Shown piece after piece: positions 37,177 to 45,346 of a stretch of DNA of 64,000 bases; within the stretch, counting starts at the first letter, position 1, and every line of letters starts with the position of its first letter. The stretch spans positions 306,003 to 370,002 of the forward strand of contig JAOQAK010000002.1 of assembly GCA_025963635.1 (NCBI GenBank), given 5' to 3'. The translations under genes and the position numbers were made by a program. The notes below the pieces were generated by a model. It saw nothing but the letters and a program-made list of their open reading frames with translations. It searched no databases and had not been told where the DNA came from. This DNA comes from Ferruginibacter sp. Lineage in GTDB: Bacteria > Bacteroidota > Bacteroidia > Chitinophagales > Chitinophagaceae.

Positions 37177-38082
37177 TTATTGTTTACCGTCGATAATCAG
37201 CGGTGTGTTTCCCTTTCCCATCACGATCACTTTGGCATTTGCACTTAGCGCAATTTCTTTCATAGCCTTGATCTGTTCATACTGAAGTTGCTGATCGGTA
37301 AGCCCGGTATTGATGATCTTCTGGTAATCTGCTATACCTTGCGCTTCAACTCTTTTTCGTTCGGCTTCCTGCTTCTCCTTCTGCAATACGAACTCCATCT
37401 TTTTTGCATCCTGTTCCGCATTGATCTTAGATTCAATGGAAGCTTTTACTGAATTGGGCAAGGTAATATTCCGCACCAACAATTGCTCCAGCATCAGGCC
37501 GCGTTTTTTAAAATCGTCTTCGATGGTTCTATAGATGCGCTGCTGAAATTCATCTCTTTTAGAGCCAAACAAATCTACCGCCTGGTAATACACTGCATTG
37601 TCGCGGATCTTTGTGCGGGTAATCGGGCGAACGATTTTATCCCTGTAATCTTCCCCCGTTTCTCTTAGCAACTTTGGTGCATCTGCAGCAACCACCCTGT
37701 ACAAAACAGTGAGGTCGATCGTTACTTCCAAACCGTCACTGGTTAATACCTTGATGGCATCATCTCCCGACTTATTGCCTTCATCATTTACTCCGCTCAT
37801 GGTATAATTCTGAGTCTTCACATCCAGCTTGTCGATATCCAGTAAAGGATTTACAAAATGAAGTCCGCTGCCTAAAACATCGTTTTGAATACTTCCGAAT
37901 AAAATCTTTACACCGATTTCACCCGGGTCGATTTGCTTGATGCAGGCAGATGAAATCCCCAAAAGAATAAATAACAACCCAACAATTCGGCCGGCTCCAG
38001 CAAATTTCGCAGCAGCTGCATTGCTTTTTGTTATAATACCAACAGCAATAAAAATAATAAAACCCAGTACGATTAAAACCAT
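37177..38082 (-). CDS. Prohibitin/SPFH-family membrane protein
   Basis: 301 residues. The N-terminus carries two hydrophobic stretches (about 1-20 and 30-47), then an SPFH domain (CIKQIDPGEIGVKILFGSI, HFVNPLL, DGLEVTIDLTVLYRV) and a long Glu/Lys/Ala coiled coil (INAEQDAKKMEFVLQKEKQE). It likely forms ring assemblies that scaffold membrane domains or regulate FtsH-type proteolysis. Monocistronic by spacing. Confidence 0.92.
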   Translation of the reverse strand: MVLIVLGFIIFIAVGIITKSNAAAAKFAGAGRIVGLLFILLGISSACIKQIDPGEIGVKILFGSIQNDVLGSGLHFVNPLLDIDKLDVKTQNYTMSGVNDEGNKSGDDAIKVLTSDGLEVTIDLTVLYRVVAADAPKLLRETGEDYRDKIVRPITRTKIRDNAVYYQAVDLFGSKRDEFQQRIYRTIEDDFKKRGLMLEQLLVRNITLPNSVKASIESKINAEQDAKKMEFVLQKEKQEAERKRVEAQGIADYQKIINTGLTDQQLQYEQIKAMKEIALSANAKVIVMGKGNTPLIIDGKQ

Positions 38083-38214
38083 GATGTAATTTTTAAGTAT
38101 GCAAGGTCATCAAAAGAGTTAATACTGCCTCGATGATTTTGAACAGGTTTGTATAATAATATAGCAACCTACATGATCCGGTTATTCCTGTGTGTAACAT
38201 GCTCCTATCCAAAC

Positions 38215-38246
38215 AAAAAGGATCTGCATTTGCACAGATCCTTTTT
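38215..38246. terminator. Terminator after dnaN
   Basis: AAAAAGGATCTG (38215-38226) and CAGATCCTTTTT (38235-38246) are a perfect 12-bp inverted repeat with T-runs on both strands. On the minus strand it lies 73 nt after the dnaN stop. Confidence 0.8.
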
Positions 38247-38283
38247 CAATAAATCAAAAATTTTCGAATTATTATTCCATTCC

Positions 38284-38320
38284 AAAAGTCCCCCTTGGGG
38301 GATTGAGGGGGCTGTTTTTT
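38284..38320. repeat. Single palindromic unit after dnaN
   Basis: Core 38287-38313 (AGTCCCCC...GGGGGATTGAGGGGGCT). This is a diverged, unpaired form of the C-run/G-run unit, placed immediately after the dnaN stop codon (38319-38321). Confidence 0.6.
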
Positions 38321-39434
38321 AATTATTTAACATCAGCGGCATCACAAGCATCAGCAGATCTTCATTTTCTTCTGATTCGGTGGGTTTGATGATCCCAGCC
38401 TTTGTTGACGTGCTTAATTCAATGTTGATTTCAGGGGTTTCGGCTGCATTCAGCATTTCAATAAGGAATTTGGCATTGAATGCAATCTGCAGGTCTTCCC
38501 CATCGTACTGGCAATTCATTCGCTCGTTGCCTTCAAAGCTAAAGTCAACATCCTGCGCAGCCAGTTGTAGTTCGGAGCCACTAATGGTAAGCGCCACCTG
38601 GTTAGTACTCTTATTACTAAATACACTTACCCGGCGAAGAGCGCCCTGGAAATCGTTTTTATTTACCGTTAGCTTGTAAGGGTTATCCACCGGTATTACC
38701 ACTTTGTAATCAGGGAAGCGGGCATCAATGAGCCGACAAACCAGTTCCGTGCCTCCATGTTTTACAAATAAGTGATTGCTGTTATATGACAATGTTAATT
38801 CATCCTCATTATCGGGTAAAGCGCTTTTTAATAAGTTCAAAGGCTTTTTCGGTACGATGAAAGTATCTGTTTTTGGACAGCTAACATCTGTGCGTTTGTA
38901 TTTTACCAACCGGTGAGCGTCCGTTGCTACACAGGTTAGGCTGCCTTTATCCAGTTCAAAAAACACACCGGTCATAGCGGGACGAAGATCATCGTTGCTG
39001 ACTGCAAATAAACTTTTATTGATAGCAGTGACCAGGGCGGTAGACGGCATGGTAAATGAATTAGCGTCATCGGCGACAGGTTCTTTTGGGAAATTATCGG
39101 GGTTTTCGCCCATTACCTTGTATTTACCATTATCGCTGGTTATTTCAATCCCAAAGTTCTTGTCAATCGTAAAAGTGAGGGGCTGTTCTGCAATGTTTTT
39201 CAAAGAGTCCATTAATATCTTAGCCGGTATACATACTTTACCGCTGTCCTTGGCCTCTACATCCAAATGTACTTTCATCACTGTTTCAAGATCGGTGGCC
39301 ACCACGGTTAACTTATTTTTCTCCACTTCAAACAAAAAATCCTCCAATATTGGCAGTACGGTATTGGAATTGATAACGCCATTGATCTGCAACAGTTGTT
39401 TAAGCAAGGCCGAAGAAGAAACGATAAACTTCAT
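38319..39434 (-). CDS. dnaN: DNA polymerase III subunit beta (sliding clamp)
   Basis: 371 residues, the ring clamp that tethers DNA polymerase III to DNA. MKFIVSSSALLKQLLQINGVI, VATDLETVMKVHLDV, AVSNDDLRPAMTGVFFE, CVATDAHRLVKYK and the C-terminal MLVMPLML stretch are the usual clamp motifs, with three repeated domains. Not next to dnaA or recF here. A perfect -7 box lies at 39455-39462. Confidence 0.97.
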   Translation of the reverse strand: MKFIVSSSALLKQLLQINGVINSNTVLPILEDFLFEVEKNKLTVVATDLETVMKVHLDVEAKDSGKVCIPAKILMDSLKNIAEQPLTFTIDKNFGIEITSDNGKYKVMGENPDNFPKEPVADDANSFTMPSTALVTAINKSLFAVSNDDLRPAMTGVFFELDKGSLTCVATDAHRLVKYKRTDVSCPKTDTFIVPKKPLNLLKSALPDNEDELTLSYNSNHLFVKHGGTELVCRLIDARFPDYKVVIPVDNPYKLTVNKNDFQGALRRVSVFSNKSTNQVALTISGSELQLAAQDVDFSFEGNERMNCQYDGEDLQIAFNAKFLIEMLNAAETPEINIELSTSTKAGIIKPTESEENEDLLMLVMPLMLNN

Positions 39435-39773
39435 AATATAGTTTTATTAAAAATCAAAGATAAAATATTGAAACTAATGAAGCCAAGATAATATTAAGAT
39501 TTCGACATTTGGCTGCTGTACAGTGATTTATGATCATTCAGGAGAAGTTATACGCTGAGTACGAAGTAGGCTCATAGGTATCTTCCTTTTGCCCGTGTAA
39601 AAAGAGTGGATACAAATTTTTCGGATCGGTCTTCATTACATCTTCCTGTTTCCATCCTTTATAAAAAAAGAATATCATTGCAGAATCTTTACCGGGGAAG
39701 GAATTATTTGACTATGAAAATTTAACCAGATATATTTCTTTCTATATGCAAATGCGTCATCCGTAATCGACTA
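39435..39773. other. Gene-free stretch between dnaN and recX
   Basis: 339 nt holding the dnaN promoter. A 46-codon frame on the minus strand (39538-39678) looks protein-like but is within chance length. I see no firm gene. Confidence 0.4.
39455..39462 (-). promoter_or_regulatory. -7 promoter element of dnaN
   Basis: TATCTTTG on the minus strand, perfect TANNTTTG, 20 nt before the ATG. Confidence 0.55.
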
Positions 39774-40247
39774 ATGGAACAACGACAAAATCTCACACCA
39801 CAACAGGCATTACTCAAAGCCAAACATTATTGCGCTTACCAGGAACGGTGCCATAGCGAGGTAAAGGACAAACTGTACGGATTTGGTTTAAACCCGAACG
39901 AGGTGGACCAACTCATCAGCACTCTTATCGAGGAAGATTATTTAAACGAGGAACGGTTTGCAATTTCATATGCCGGAGGGCACTTTAGAATAAAAAGGTG
40001 GGGACGGGTAAAGATCGCCTATGCTTTAAAACAAAAACAAATTTCGGCTTATTGTATAAAAAAGGCTTTACAGCAAATCGATCCGGAAGATTACCTGGCC
40101 ACCCTGCAACGGCTTTTTGACGAAAAATTGCGAACGCTGAAAAATGAAAAAAATACTTACACCAAAAGGCAAAAATTGCAGGATCATTTAGTGAGAAGAG
40201 GATTTGAGGCGGACCTGGTAAGAGAAATGGCAGCTGGTATTAAGTAA
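39774..40247 (+). CDS. recX: Regulatory protein RecX
   Basis: 157 residues, helical three-repeat RecX family: ALLKAKHYCAYQERCHSEVKDKLYGFG, LIEEDYLNEERFAISYAGGHFRIKRWGRVKIAYALK, and the C-terminal KLQDHLVRRGFEADLV. RecX binds RecA filaments and tunes recombination and SOS. recA itself lies at 50606-51607 in the same window, not adjacent. No LexA gene was seen. Confidence 0.92.
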   Translation: MEQRQNLTPQQALLKAKHYCAYQERCHSEVKDKLYGFGLNPNEVDQLISTLIEEDYLNEERFAISYAGGHFRIKRWGRVKIAYALKQKQISAYCIKKALQQIDPEDYLATLQRLFDEKLRTLKNEKNTYTKRQKLQDHLVRRGFEADLVREMAAGIK

Positions 40248-40682
40248 TCTACATCATGCTGGCGATCCGTCGCTGGTTGATGCTGCCTTAGGTTTTCTGT
40301 TCCCTATTAACCCCTTTCAACAAATTATATTTCATCCCGTATTCACTGCCTTGTGTATACCTCCTTCGTCTGGAGGCAGGGTTTTCACAATATGCGCTGC
40401 TCATTTTAATATAGCTTTCATCCCCCGTCAATGAAAAGAGCGGCTAATCTTCGTGCATCACGCCAACATCCTGTCTCCCTAATACGCCAGATTTCAACAA
40501 CCTGAATCAGTTCGCCTAAACCATAAGGCTTAAAAACATTGAATGGTTGAAGCAGTACTACTTAAATCACATCTTTTAAAAGGTATGCTTCCCATAGTTT
40601 TATGTCTATAAAAGAGTACGGCACTAAAAACCAATTTTATTGCTTTGACCGAAGCTAAGCACACATCTTAAACTAAAACAAC
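40248..40682. other. Gene-free stretch upstream of secreted protein
   Basis: 435 nt without convincing gene. A short hairpin CCTCC...GGAGG lies near 40361-40377. No consensus promoter was recognised. Confidence 0.35.
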
Positions 40683-41183
40683 ATGAGAAAATTCCTTTTG
40701 ATCGCATCCTTAACATTTGCCCTTAATCTTAGCATAGCCCCTGGCGCAAATGCCCAAAGCAGTGCATCCGTTGAAGAAACCGAAAAATCGTTGCTTGCAA
40801 TGGAAAGCAATATTGTAAAGCTATGTGGGATGATGGTTGACTTTGCTGCGGTAAAGGGTAACCAAATCATCAAACAGGCAGATGGAACCTTGATATATGA
40901 CGTGAAGGATTGTGATATGATGCAGGCAAACAGGCAGCTGATCGTTGTTAAAGCAGGCGGTGCGGCATATTATATTGCATCATACACGGGGGATAACAAG
41001 AAACTGCTCATGTCTTACGGAGCCTTCAAGCTGATTCGTAGCCCGTTTAAGGTGGAGAAAGACATTGCGAAAAGTACGGGGGATGAAGAAGTTCATTCAC
41101 TTCTTTTCCAGGGTGTGAAAGTGGGGTCTTATATGATCAATGAGAAAAAGGGAGAGGGAAGGATGACGATCGGCTTCCTTTAA
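40683..41183 (+). CDS. Hypothetical secreted protein
   Basis: 166 residues with a signal peptide (LIASLTFALNLSIAPGANAQ). The mature part has an N-terminal helix and a beta-rich half (LIYDVKDCDMMQANRQLIVV, AAYYIASYTGDNKKLL). No family recognised. It precedes the WG-repeat protein by 52 nt on the same strand, so they may share an mRNA and act together at the envelope. Confidence 0.7.
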   Translation: MRKFLLIASLTFALNLSIAPGANAQSSASVEETEKSLLAMESNIVKLCGMMVDFAAVKGNQIIKQADGTLIYDVKDCDMMQANRQLIVVKAGGAAYYIASYTGDNKKLLMSYGAFKLIRSPFKVEKDIAKSTGDEEVHSLLFQGVKVGSYMINEKKGEGRMTIGFL

Positions 41184-41235
41184 TCCGTTTGAATTGAGCG
41201 CTGTTGTCATTTTTCAATAAATCAAATCTTCTGTA

Positions 41236-43005
41236 ATGACATTTATTTCAACTGCGGGCATCGGGATGGTTTTGGGGATCACATTATTTGTCGGCAAGAC
41301 AGCCAACGCCCAATATATTTCTGCTTACGATAAAAATGGAAGTGTGAGATCGGCGGGTGACAAAGCTGCCGAAGAAGCAAGGAACCGGCAAAACCGGCAA
41401 AACACCTACACGCCAGTTGAACGTAATACCAACAGGCGGCAAACTTATGTTGCGCCGGAACTAACCTTGGAGGAAAAGCGGGAGGTTCGATTACAAGAAG
41501 AAAGGCTTGCTAAATCACGACTGGACAAAGAAGCAGTGTTGAAAAAGGCAGCCGGGAGTAAGTATGATTTTGTCGATAACCGGGAAGAAGCCGGTTTAAG
41601 AGCAGTAAGGGTTTATGGGCTCTGGGGTTTTATTGATAAATCCGGCACGGAGGTTATCCCGGCAATGTACCAGGAACGCCTGTCTTTTATGGATGGAATG
41701 GCGGCTGCAAAACAAAATGGGAACTGGGGGTACATCAACGAAAATAATTTGACAGTAGTACCCTTTGCATATGACGAAGTATCAAGGTGGTTTACGGATG
41801 GGTTGGCCAGGGTACGGGTGGGCGCAAAACTGGGGTTTATTGATAAAACTGGTAAAGTTGTCATAGAAATCAAATTTGAAGATATTGACATTGCTTTTCT
41901 GGAAGGGTTGGCGGATGTGAAATTAAACGGAAAATGGGGGTTCATTGATAAAACCGGTAAGGTAGTGATCCCAATAAAATATGATAAGACTTCCTATTTC
42001 AGGGAAGGATTGGCACCTGTTAAATTAAAAGAAAAATGGGGCGGTATTGATAAAACCGGCAAACTGGTGATTCCTTTCAGGTATGATAAAGAGTTCTCTT
42101 TTTACGACAGGGAAGTAGCGAAGGTTTGCCTGGGTAATAAATTCGGGTACATCAACAGACTTGGCAAAGAAATTATCCCTCCGTTATATGATGCGGTGGA
42201 TTATTTTAATTCTAAAAACGAAACAGTAAGCGTTATGTTAAATGGTGAATCAATCCTTTTTGATATAAACGGAAAAAATTTAACCAAGCCCTCCGCCGGG
42301 AATACCGGTGCTAAAAACCAGGCTAAGCCGCCGGCTGCTTCACCGGTGAAACCTGTCACAGCCTCTTCGGTTACCCTCGCAGACAATCATAATTATACAA
42401 CCCGGGAAGTATTTCATGAAGGTTTCGCAGTGGTTAGTATTAAAAATAAGTATGGCTATATTAATCAAACTGGTAAAGAAGTAATCCCTTTACAGTATGA
42501 ATATGCTTCGTCTTTTAAAGAAGGATTTGCCGGTGTAGTAATAGAAAAGAAATGTGGTTTTATCGACAAAACAGGCAAAATAGTAGTACCTGCTATTTAT
42601 GAAAAATCGGGTTTTCATTTTGCTGAAGGCTGGGCTGAAGTGATGCTGAACGGCAAATGGGGCTTTGTAAATGCCAGGGGTAAAGTTCTTACAACTTTTG
42701 AATATGAAGAAGTGATTTCATTTGTGGATGGATTGGCAGCTGTAAAATTGAACGGGAAATGGGGATATATTGATAAAGCCGGTAACATAGCCATTCCCAT
42801 CAAATATGATCGCACCGTTGTTTTTAAAGAAGGCCTTTCTTCAGTTCGGATGGGCAATAAACGGGGTTATATCAATACCAAAGGTGAAGAAATTATCCCA
42901 GTAATCTATGATGATGTCTATAGTTTTGAAAACGGTAAGGTGAGGGTCATATTAGATAATCAATCATTTTATTTCGATAAAACGGGAAAAAAACTAAACC
43001 AGTAG
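41236..43005 (+). CDS. WG-repeat-containing protein
   Basis: 589 residues with a signal peptide (to about 26), a charged linker, then about 12 WG repeats (pattern WGFIDKTGKVVIPIKYD...FxEGLAxVKLNGK, 33-36 residues each). The first six repeats (about 125-350) end in ILFDINGKNL; a Pro/Ala linker (about 355-385) follows; the second six (about 390-589) end in FYFDKTGKKL, so the array seems to have been duplicated as a block. WG repeats make beta-rich, probably protein-binding surfaces; the partner is unknown. Likely periplasmic or secreted. Confidence 0.9.
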   Translation: MTFISTAGIGMVLGITLFVGKTANAQYISAYDKNGSVRSAGDKAAEEARNRQNRQNTYTPVERNTNRRQTYVAPELTLEEKREVRLQEERLAKSRLDKEAVLKKAAGSKYDFVDNREEAGLRAVRVYGLWGFIDKSGTEVIPAMYQERLSFMDGMAAAKQNGNWGYINENNLTVVPFAYDEVSRWFTDGLARVRVGAKLGFIDKTGKVVIEIKFEDIDIAFLEGLADVKLNGKWGFIDKTGKVVIPIKYDKTSYFREGLAPVKLKEKWGGIDKTGKLVIPFRYDKEFSFYDREVAKVCLGNKFGYINRLGKEIIPPLYDAVDYFNSKNETVSVMLNGESILFDINGKNLTKPSAGNTGAKNQAKPPAASPVKPVTASSVTLADNHNYTTREVFHEGFAVVSIKNKYGYINQTGKEVIPLQYEYASSFKEGFAGVVIEKKCGFIDKTGKIVVPAIYEKSGFHFAEGWAEVMLNGKWGFVNARGKVLTTFEYEEVISFVDGLAAVKLNGKWGYIDKAGNIAIPIKYDRTVVFKEGLSSVRMGNKRGYINTKGEEIIPVIYDDVYSFENGKVRVILDNQSFYFDKTGKKLNQ

Positions 43006-43047
43006 AGTTGGTTTTGTCAAAGCGGAACTATATAAATATCCAACAGC

Positions 43048-43239
43048 TTAGTTATTTGTTTTTTCGTTTTCAATATCGTCGCTAATATTACGCAACCTTG
43101 TTTCGCAATATTTGATCAGTTCATTCGCCTGTTTTACTTTATAAGCCAGTGAATCTAACTGGATATTTTCATCTTCAATCTGCTCTACCAGCTTCTCCAG
43201 TTCGGAAAAGGCCTTATCAAAACTCAGTGTCGGTTTCAT
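43048..43239 (-). CDS. xseB: Exodeoxyribonuclease VII small subunit
   Basis: 63 residues with the family pattern SFDKAFSELEKLVEQIEDENIQLDSLAYKVKQANELIKYCETRL. It forms ExoVII with XseA, a bidirectional single-strand DNA exonuclease. Its start lies inside the xseA 3' end (overlap 43217-43239), so translation is probably coupled. Confidence 0.92.
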   Translation of the reverse strand: MKPTLSFDKAFSELEKLVEQIEDENIQLDSLAYKVKQANELIKYCETRLRNISDDIENEKTNN

Positions 43240-44374
43240 TGATTTCTTTTTTGGTAATTATACTGTGTAAAATTTCATCTCTTAAAATAACCTGCACCTC
43301 GTCCGTTTCATGGATCAGGGCAGGATCGGTTACGATTTTGCTATTGTGCATGACAATAGCAAATCCCTTGTTCAGGATGGTTTTTGGACTGCTGCTTTTA
43401 ACAATGCGTGCATTATAGGCCAATTTATTTTGAGCCGTCTCTACCAGGCTTTTCACGGCAGCAAAAAAACGTTCCTTTAGTTGAAGCATATCTTTTTCAA
43501 AACACATGTTTTTGTCGATGATGAAAGTGGCTACTTCTGTGGGTGTTTTATGTTGGCGGGCCATTAAATCAACGATGCTGGTGTTTCTGTCGTGGCCAAT
43601 GCCCGTTAATATAGGTAACGGAAAGGATGCTACGTAATCAGACAATTCGAAACTGTTGAAAGATTTGAAATCGGTATCAGATCCACCACCTCTTACCATC
43701 ACTACCACATCAAACTGTCCCTGCAATTGTTTGATATTTTCCAACTGCTGTAAAATCAACATGGCCGCTGAATCGCCTTGTACCTGTGTTAAAAATTCTT
43801 TCACTTCAAAGGCATACCCGTATTTATTTTTTTGAATAACTTCCTTAAAATCCCTTTGCCCATCAGAATTTGGTGCTGTAACCAATGCAATTCTTTGCAA
43901 TATTGTGGGCAGTTGAAGCCGGTTATTGATGGTTGAAAAATTGCCGTTACTTAACAAAAGGATGCCTTCATTTTCTTTTACGAGCCTTTCCAGTGTTTGC
44001 TTTCTCTCGATTTCCATTTTGCCGATCACATAAGCAAAATCGATGGCCAGTACTTCAAGATCCAATCCAAAACGCTTATGAAACCTTACCCGAACATTGC
44101 AGGTAATTTCCAACCCACTGGCGAAGGGCTGCTGTGTTTCCTTTTCAAAATTTTCTACATGGTGATAAGTATTGGACCAGAATACACCCTTCATTTCAGC
44201 ACAAACCATGTTACCCTCTTTCTCAATAAATTTTAAAAAACACCAACGCTTATCTGCATACTTTTTAACATCGGTTATTTCTGCCTTTATCCAAAAGGTT
44301 TTACCTGCAAACCGGTTATAGATCGTTGCATCGATTTCATTTAAAAGTTCCGAAAGTTTTTGAGCGGCCGCCAT
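43217..44374 (-). CDS. xseA: Exodeoxyribonuclease VII large subunit
   Basis: 385 residues: an N-terminal OB-fold (KLSELLNEIDATIYNRF, FWIKAEITDVKKYADKRWCFLKFI), then the catalytic core with ALVTAPNSDGQRDF, VVMVRGGGSDTDFKSFNSFEL, LPILTGIGHDRNTSIVDLMARQHKTPTEVATF. Degrades single-stranded DNA in repair. Shorter than the E. coli protein (about 455) because the coiled-coil region is short, as in other Bacteroidota. Overlaps xseB. Confidence 0.95.
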   Translation of the reverse strand: MAAAQKLSELLNEIDATIYNRFAGKTFWIKAEITDVKKYADKRWCFLKFIEKEGNMVCAEMKGVFWSNTYHHVENFEKETQQPFASGLEITCNVRVRFHKRFGLDLEVLAIDFAYVIGKMEIERKQTLERLVKENEGILLLSNGNFSTINNRLQLPTILQRIALVTAPNSDGQRDFKEVIQKNKYGYAFEVKEFLTQVQGDSAAMLILQQLENIKQLQGQFDVVVMVRGGGSDTDFKSFNSFELSDYVASFPLPILTGIGHDRNTSIVDLMARQHKTPTEVATFIIDKNMCFEKDMLQLKERFFAAVKSLVETAQNKLAYNARIVKSSSPKTILNKGFAIVMHNSKIVTDPALIHETDEVQVILRDEILHSIITKKEINETDTEF

Positions 44375-44474
44375 AAGGATATAAAATTAAGGCAAATAAC
44401 AGCAGTTGGAAATGTTTATGTAACCCGCATTTAGCGGGGTTTAAATGTATATGAAATAGATTAGATGGCAGTTG

Positions 44475-44482
44475 TACATTTG
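44475..44482 (+). promoter_or_regulatory. -7 promoter element of nitrilase-family gene
   Basis: TACATTTG, perfect TANNTTTG, 15 nt before ATG 44498. Confidence 0.55.
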
Positions 44483-44497
44483 TATAAATAAAACCAG

Positions 44498-45346
44498 ATG
44501 CCCCCTCTTACCATCACTACAATACAAACTAAACTGGAATGGGAAAATAAGGCTGCCAATCTGCAAATGCTCGGCAAGAAGATTGATGACCTTGAGGAAA
44601 AAACAGAGATCATCATATTACCCGAAATGTTCAGTACTGGCTTTAGCATGCGGGCGCCTGAATTGGCCGAAACAATGGAGGGCGAGACTGTTCAATGGAT
44701 GAAAGAAGTTGCTACCCGCAATAAAGTTATTCTAACCGGCAGCATAATCATTAAAGAAAAAGACCGCTATTATAACCGGCTGATCTGGATGTTGCCAAAT
44801 GGACAGTTTGGAACTTACGACAAGCGCCATTTATTTGCTTACGCCGAAGAAGATAAATATTACACAGCAGGCAATAAGCGTTTGATTGCATCTGTAAAGG
44901 GATGGAAAATAAACCTCCAGGTCTGCTACGACCTGCGTTTCCCGGTATGGGCCAGAAACCAGTCTGTGGATACCGATAACCCGGCTGAACAACATCCAGG
45001 CGACTCTCCCGCAGCCGCATTTAACGCCGGTGCCAACCAGGAGTACGATATTGTAGTGTATGTGGCCAACTGGCCCGAAAGACGAAACCATGCATGGAAG
45101 ACACTGTTATGTGCAAGAGCGATCGAAAATCAATGTTATGTTATTGGGGTAAATCGCGTAGGCCGCGACGGCAATAATATAGGTTATAGCGGAAATACCT
45201 TGGTGATCGACCCGTTGGGTGAAGTCCTGTACCATATGGCCGATGAAGAAGATGTGTTTACCATCACCTTACAAAAGGAACATTTGGAAGAGGTGAGAAC
45301 AAAATTTCCTTTTTGGAAAGACAGCGATCATTTTACTTTGCATTAG
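44498..45346 (+). CDS. Nitrilase-family amidase (omega-amidase/YafV-like)
   Basis: 282 residues. The catalytic Glu-Lys-Cys set is visible: ILPEMFSTGFSM, YDKRHLFAYAEE, and LQVCYDLRFPVWARN. YafV-type members hydrolyse omega-amides such as 2-oxoglutaramate and help metabolite repair. An insertion of about 22 residues (VDTDNPAEQHPGDSPAAAFN) stands between the Cys loop and YDIVVYVANWPER where relatives have a few. The 3' end overlaps the convergent S41 gene by 14 nt. Confidence 0.9.
   Translation: MPPLTITTIQTKLEWENKAANLQMLGKKIDDLEEKTEIIILPEMFSTGFSMRAPELAETMEGETVQWMKEVATRNKVILTGSIIIKEKDRYYNRLIWMLPNGQFGTYDKRHLFAYAEEDKYYTAGNKRLIASVKGWKINLQVCYDLRFPVWARNQSVDTDNPAEQHPGDSPAAAFNAGANQEYDIVVYVANWPERRNHAWKTLLCARAIENQCYVIGVNRVGRDGNNIGYSGNTLVIDPLGEVLYHMADEEDVFTITLQKEHLEEVRTKFPFWKDSDHFTLH

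Noticed and set aside
39538..39678. 46-codon minus-strand frame between dnaN and recX
   Set aside because: Protein-like composition (AMIFFFYKGWKQEDVM) but of chance length, no promoter or ribosome site, and no recognised homolog.
40300..40440. About 46 open codons on the minus strand upstream of the secreted gene
   Set aside because: Similar chance length; no start, no family.
44422..44441. AACCCGC/GCGGGGTT hairpin in the xseA-amidase divergent gap
   Set aside because: Short stem with weak T-run between divergent starts; no gene needs a terminator here.
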